This document shows positions 59,940 through 64,000 of a stretch of DNA of 64,000 nt, piece after piece. The stretch spans positions 225,361 through 289,360 of the forward strand of contig MNCI01009578.1 of assembly GCA_015680685.1 (NCBI GenBank), written 5' to 3'. The DNA comes from Gnetum montanum. Lineage: Eukaryota; Streptophyta; Gnetopsida; Gnetales; Gnetaceae. The position numbers and the translations under genes were made by a program. The stretch's first letter is position 1; each line of letters begins with the position of its first letter. The notes beneath the pieces were generated by a model, which worked only from the letters and a program-made list of their open reading frames with translations, made no database searches and had not been told where the DNA came from.

Positions 59940-60890
59940 CTAATCAAAATATAATTCACTTATTTATGAACAAGCCAATAATGAGCCCACATGTTATATG
60001 GTTGTTGGTGATTGTACAAGAATTTCATTTGACAATGATGGATAGAAAGGGAACCAAGAATGTGGTTGTCGATTATTTATCCTAGTTAATATGGGATAAT
60101 AAGATCAATGAAGAGCCTTTATTTGATCAATTCCTAGATAAGCTTCTTTTTACTAAGGCAACCCAAGTCTCAACCCCAAGGGTTACAAAATGGTATGATG
60201 AATTCCTCTTCTATCTACTCACACAAGAGACTTCTATGAAATGGCACCATAGGAGAAAACAACAATTTCTTCACTAGGTCAAACACTACATCAAGATAGA
60301 GGAAACCTCTATAAAATCTACATATATGACCTAGTATGATGGTGCATACCTATTGAAAATCAACTACAAGTCCTCAAGGTTGCTCACAAGGACCCTTATT
60401 TAGGTCATTATGTAGGAAGAATAATGATCATAAAAATCCTAATGGTAGGACTATTTTAACCTATGATCTTTATGAATGCCCATGATTTTATCCATTCATG
60501 CAAGTAAAGTCAACGAGATGTAGGGATAACAACCAAGATGAAGGAACTCCAACAGTGGATTCAACCCCTACAACATTTTGACCTTTGGGGAATTGATTTC
60601 ATGAGATCCATTACTCTCATGTCCAATGAAAAGTCTTACATTATTTTTACTATTAATTATTGTATCAAATAAACCAAAGATGCAACTATCACCAACTATA
60701 CCTCTTTTACTGTACATGATTCTTTCAACAATAGGTGGTAAAGAGGTTTGGTATACCTAGGGTACTAATTTCTAATAATGGAGTCCATTAACATTTAGGT
60801 GTGAAAAATTGTTGGCACATTTTGGCCATTTTATGGAACAAGTTGGCATGATTAAAGGTTTATGCAGTTAGAAGAATTTTAGTTTGTAGA
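59940..60890 (+). pseudogene. Element O, segment 4: end of RNase H and integrase
   Basis: The first five bases are the right duplication of D. Then HLFMNKPIMSPHVIWLLVIV and MDRKGTKNVVVDYLS (the Athila-type RNase H end), EEPLFDQFLDKLLF, and across frame changes a zinc-binding region and core start FDLWGIDFMRSI near 60580, later THFRCEKLLAHFGHF-like sequence near 60800. First integrase Asp kept; the rest decayed. Readable homology stops near 60850. Confidence 0.75.
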
Positions 60891-62340
60891 AAAAGAGATA
60901 TAACATCTAAGGAAAGAAAAATGGTCAGAGAAAGGATGTTATATCCATTATACAAATCATGTACTCATCGATGTATTATCCTTTTATTCTTTTCATAAAC
61001 TACATCAGTCCCATTCCCTACCTACACATCACAGCGGATATTTTATTTTTGTCTGCTTTGTCATTGATACTTCTTGGGGATGCGTCTGCCTATGCCTGTA
61101 CTGTGCCATGTTTCTATTTTCATTTGAAGTGTGGAAAGGGAGGCAACTAAATAATCATTTGTAAAGCCTTCAGCATCATGTTTAGCTTTTAAAATCTCTA
61201 ACAAATGAATTGGATACGATTGCTGCAAAAAAAATAATAAGAAAAAAATGCTACCGAAGGAGTCAGTGTATCTCAATTTGCAGATACAGGCTCTTCTGCA
61301 CTCTCCGACGTGGCTTCAGAAATTAGCGGAAAACTTCCTTTTAATGTATTAACTTGAATACACATGGATCCATGGTTGTGGAGGCTGGAATTGCTGTCTA
61401 GACAACAATCAAGAATATGCTTGTTCCTGTAGATTCTTTAATTAATCGAAGTTATTCCTGGGAAGAGATTTCAATGGTCGTCGGCTTAACCGACAAGGGT
61501 TTAAAAATCAAACACAATCGAAAAAAGAAGAGAATGTACACGTTAAATTCATAAAGAAACTACCAGATGTGAAATTGTGGAGCACATGGAGGTTTCTAGG
61601 TTTGAATTCTACAATGCAAAGTGGGGCTCACTTGCCGATCTAGATTGCCATGTGCGTGCGCAGATAAATCTGGTATGGCTACAAGCACCATCATTTGATC
61701 CACGGGCCACGCAGCTGCACAATGGACTCGCGTTGACCTTTTTGATGGATTTATGGAGGAACGCTTGGTGCCTATTGTTGTTGTTGTGCATCAGTGGCAA
61801 AAAATTGAAGGAGAAGCACGTGACTGAGGAAACTGTGGCACTCCTCCATTTCTAAGAACTGATTCGAATTGGATAATCATGGGCACTGTTACAACCAGAA
61901 AAACAAAAGGTAGCACCGACCGCATCATCAGTATGGATGTATGGCAGAGACTAATGCATGAAATCATGCAGGAGTTTAAACAGATCTACGTTTCCAGCTC
62001 ACCGCCATGACTCACAATACTCTGTTGCAGGGATTCTTCAGCTGCAGCCTCATCAAGCAAACCTGGGTTTTCCTAAGAATGCATTTCAAAAAAAAAATTT
62101 AGGCGGTAATCACAAATGATGTTTGCTCCTGGAACCTGCAATCCGAAACAGCATCCGTGCCCGACACCGATGCATTCGTTATTGCCATACCGATCCACTA
62201 AACGCGGTAACAAAGACATGAAGGCACACTAAGATAGGTGTATAATCGAATCTGCAGAGCAAGAGATATTTTAATTGATGTTAGAGTTGCAATTTAATCT
62301 ATCGCTGAAACTTACCATTAATTTAATTATTCTAGGTCTT
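60891..62340. other. Unassigned, G+C-richer stretch
   Basis: Not recognisable as retroelement coding sequence. Locally G+C-rich (33 of 60 bases at 61681-61740) against an AT-rich background. Open frames: 60959-61150 (63 codons, hydrophobic leader LFLSALSLILLGDASAYA then Cys-rich CTVPCFYFHLKC), and 61577-61855 (92 codons, no known domain). An 11-bp inverted repeat GATATAACATC/GATGTTATATC lies at 60897-60907 and 60935-60945. Could be a low-copy or gene-derived remnant between retroelements, or the U3 part of a long F LTR. Confidence 0.4.
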
Positions 62341-62387
62341 AAAACATTATTTTTCAAACCGTATTATATATATAAGTTACTACTCAT

Positions 62388-62467
62388 AAAATATTTGCAA
62401 TATTAATGTTAAAATATTTACAATATTAATGTTAAAATATTTGTAATATTATATAAAATATTTGTAA
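62388..62467. repeat. AT-rich tandem repeat, 23-bp period
   Basis: Units starting AAAATATTTGCAATATT at 62388, 62411, 62434 and a last partial at 62455; ends at the n at 62468. Confidence 0.85.
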
Positions 62468-62468
62468 N

Positions 62469-63816
62469 TTGGATAAGTTGTAACCTCCTTACTTGGGAGA
62501 CAAGTTAGCTAAGATATTTTGGAATGTAACTACCTTATGAACCTTATAAAAAGACTTCAGGGGGAGGCAAGGACATGAGACTTTTGGGAGAAGACACTTG
62601 ATACATCACACTTTGGGAAGGCTACTAGCTAGCACTTGGGCTCTCACTTGGGGACACACTTTGGCTCTTGGGAAGAGCATTTGTAAAAGACATTGTGAAA
62701 GACTGCTTGTAAGATGATTGGCTAAAGAAAAGATTTCATCCTCTTTGTCATAGTCCTATGAGTTATGTTTTATTTTTATTTTGTTTAAATTGTTTAGCTA
62801 GTGGTTTAGATAGTATCATCCTTGACAAGTAATTTTGGGATCTTTAGATTGCTTTTATTGTTCTTGTTGCCCGATAGAAAATTCCTATTAAAATTTTGCC
62901 ATAGAAGCACTTATGTTTAAAATCCTTAAGAGAATTTTAGTAGTAAATTTTGTTATTGTGCAACATATAAGAACCGCTATTGGGATTGTTGTGAGAGACC
63001 ATCTGCTTGTAGTCATGCCGTTGAACGATTCAATAGTCAAAAGGGTTCAGAAAATCTTTGGTATTTTGATGGGACTAAAATAGCTTTATTTTATCTTTAA
63101 AGTGAATCTTTGTGCTATTTCAATCAGAAATTGTCAATTCTTTTGAAGGTTCTATTGAATGCAACTTTTGACATCCATTATCTAGCCAAAAATGGAGTCT
63201 CGTATATGATAGTTTATGTAGCAATTTTTTGGTAGCATAGTAGGATTGTCTTGAAGAAATTGCTTATTTGAGCCTTGGAAGTTTGCAAAATTCGTAGTTA
63301 TTCAATTTGGGATAGCTTTATTTTGAAGTGTTTACTCGTGTCATTTTACCTTGTTTAAATATTTGAGGTCCACACAAATCTGCTTTCTTTTCTATGTATT
63401 TCCATCGAATCTTGCTCTATTTCTAGTTTTCTTGTGGAACTATCTCTTTCTCTGGGGAAAATTAGAAGTAGATTCATAGAGTTGTGCTTAAATGTTTTTG
63501 CAAAATTTTATTTGTTACAAGTAGGTATTATAAGGACCGCGTAGACTAGGCAATTGAACAAAATAGGAACTCTCAAAAACTTACAGTACTTGGCAAAGTT
63601 GGCTGAATCTCTTAATGATAAGTCATTTGTAGTTTACACACAACGCAATCATTTCATTTTTCACAACCACACACTGCAACAACACACACACATACTCACA
63701 TTAACTACTAAATCTATTTGGAGGTATCTGGGCCTTGGTGCTGCCAGAGACTAGTAAGCACCTAAATCCTATTCGAGGACACTCGTTAGCGGTCGCGTCC
63801 CAAATAGTCACCAACA
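62469..63816 (+). repeat. 5' LTR (3' part) of element F, Tat-type
   Basis: Inferred from a TATA box TATAAAAA at 62545-62552, followed by G-rich transcribed-like sequence and ending ACCAACA directly before a primer site of the type used by B (whose LTR also ends CCAACA). The true start is not fixed: the partner LTR is outside the window and an n lies at 62468. Open frames 63554-63754 and 63735-63917 are taken as chance. Confidence 0.6.
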
Positions 63817-63823
63817 GTTCTTT

Positions 63824-63841
63824 TGGCGCTAGAAGGAGGGC
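63824..63841 (+). promoter_or_regulatory. Primer binding site of element F
   Basis: TGGCGCTAGAAGGAGGGC, seven bases after the LTR end; close to TGGCACTAGAAGGAGGGC of element B. Confidence 0.75.
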
Positions 63842-64000
63842 TGAAAATTTAGCCTCTAAGTTCATAAGCCTTATAATTTTAGCACATCAAAAATTCTTTG
63901 TTACTATAAAGGCTTAAGAAAATACTATTGTCAGTTCATGACCAAGAAGATTGAGAGTTTAGAAAGTTTAAAAGTTTCAAAAGATATTCTAGATTCTAAG
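63842..64000 (+). mobile_element. Element F body, start only
   Basis: Leader sequence running off the window; nothing coding seen. Confidence 0.5.

Noticed and set aside
1-64000. tRNA, rRNA, CRISPR or bacterial-type operon signals
   Set aside because: None seen; primer binding sites resemble tRNA 3' ends but are only about 18 bases.

Overview
This 64 kb window is plant nuclear DNA made almost entirely of old, broken Ty3/gypsy LTR retrotransposons nested in one another. I see no intact host gene, tRNA, rRNA or CRISPR array. The evidence for a plant: LTRs with TG..CA ends, TATA boxes and AATAAA signals, TTGGCACCATTGCTGGGGA-type and TGGCGCTAGAAGGAGGGC-type primer binding sites, 5-bp target duplications, and Athila-like and Tat-like pol domains including a second RNase H. 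The depth of nesting and the age of the copies suggest a large-genome seed plant, possibly a gymnosperm; the species cannot be read from the sequence.

Layout. The outermost element, O (+ strand, Athila-like), is seen in four pieces: gag at 1-1623, gag tail and protease at 43486-44921, RT/RNase H at 52551-53728, and integrase at 59945 to about 60890. Three elements split it. H (- strand, 1624-43480, Athila-like) sits in O gag. C (+, 44922-52545, duplication GAGTT) sits just before O RT. D (+, 53729-59939, duplication CTAAT) sits in O RNase H. H is itself split twice. B (-, 17871-37651, duplication ACCAC, Tat-like, 19.8 kb) sits at the end of H RNase H. A (+, 9073-17568, duplication ATACA, three LTRs) sits just before the H integrase. 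Removing each insert together with one copy of its duplication brings the interrupted reading frame or motif back together, so the order of insertion is well supported.

How the elements relate. A and C carry gag and a second ORF (ORF2: a domain resembling the 'putative plant transposon protein' family, then a long coiled coil), with no protease, RT or integrase. They look like non-autonomous partners of an O- or H-type Athila-like element, with which they share gag features, the TGATGAA LTR start or the primer site. D carries gag and protease only. It shares gag, protease, polypurine tract and LTR start with B, so it looks like a non-autonomous partner of B. B has a very long protease-RT gap (about 9.5 kb) holding an array of about 14 degenerate units with a period near 185 bp built around CCATG..TTGGCCAA..CATGG palindromes, and a decayed opposite-strand reading region.

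The right end (about 60890-62340) is richer in G+C and is not recognisably retroelement sequence; it may be a remnant of low-copy DNA. From about 62470 a further Tat-type LTR (element F) begins; its primer site is at 63824 and its body runs off the window. Assembly gaps are at 11954-12043 (90 n), with single n at 14624, 58290 and 62468.
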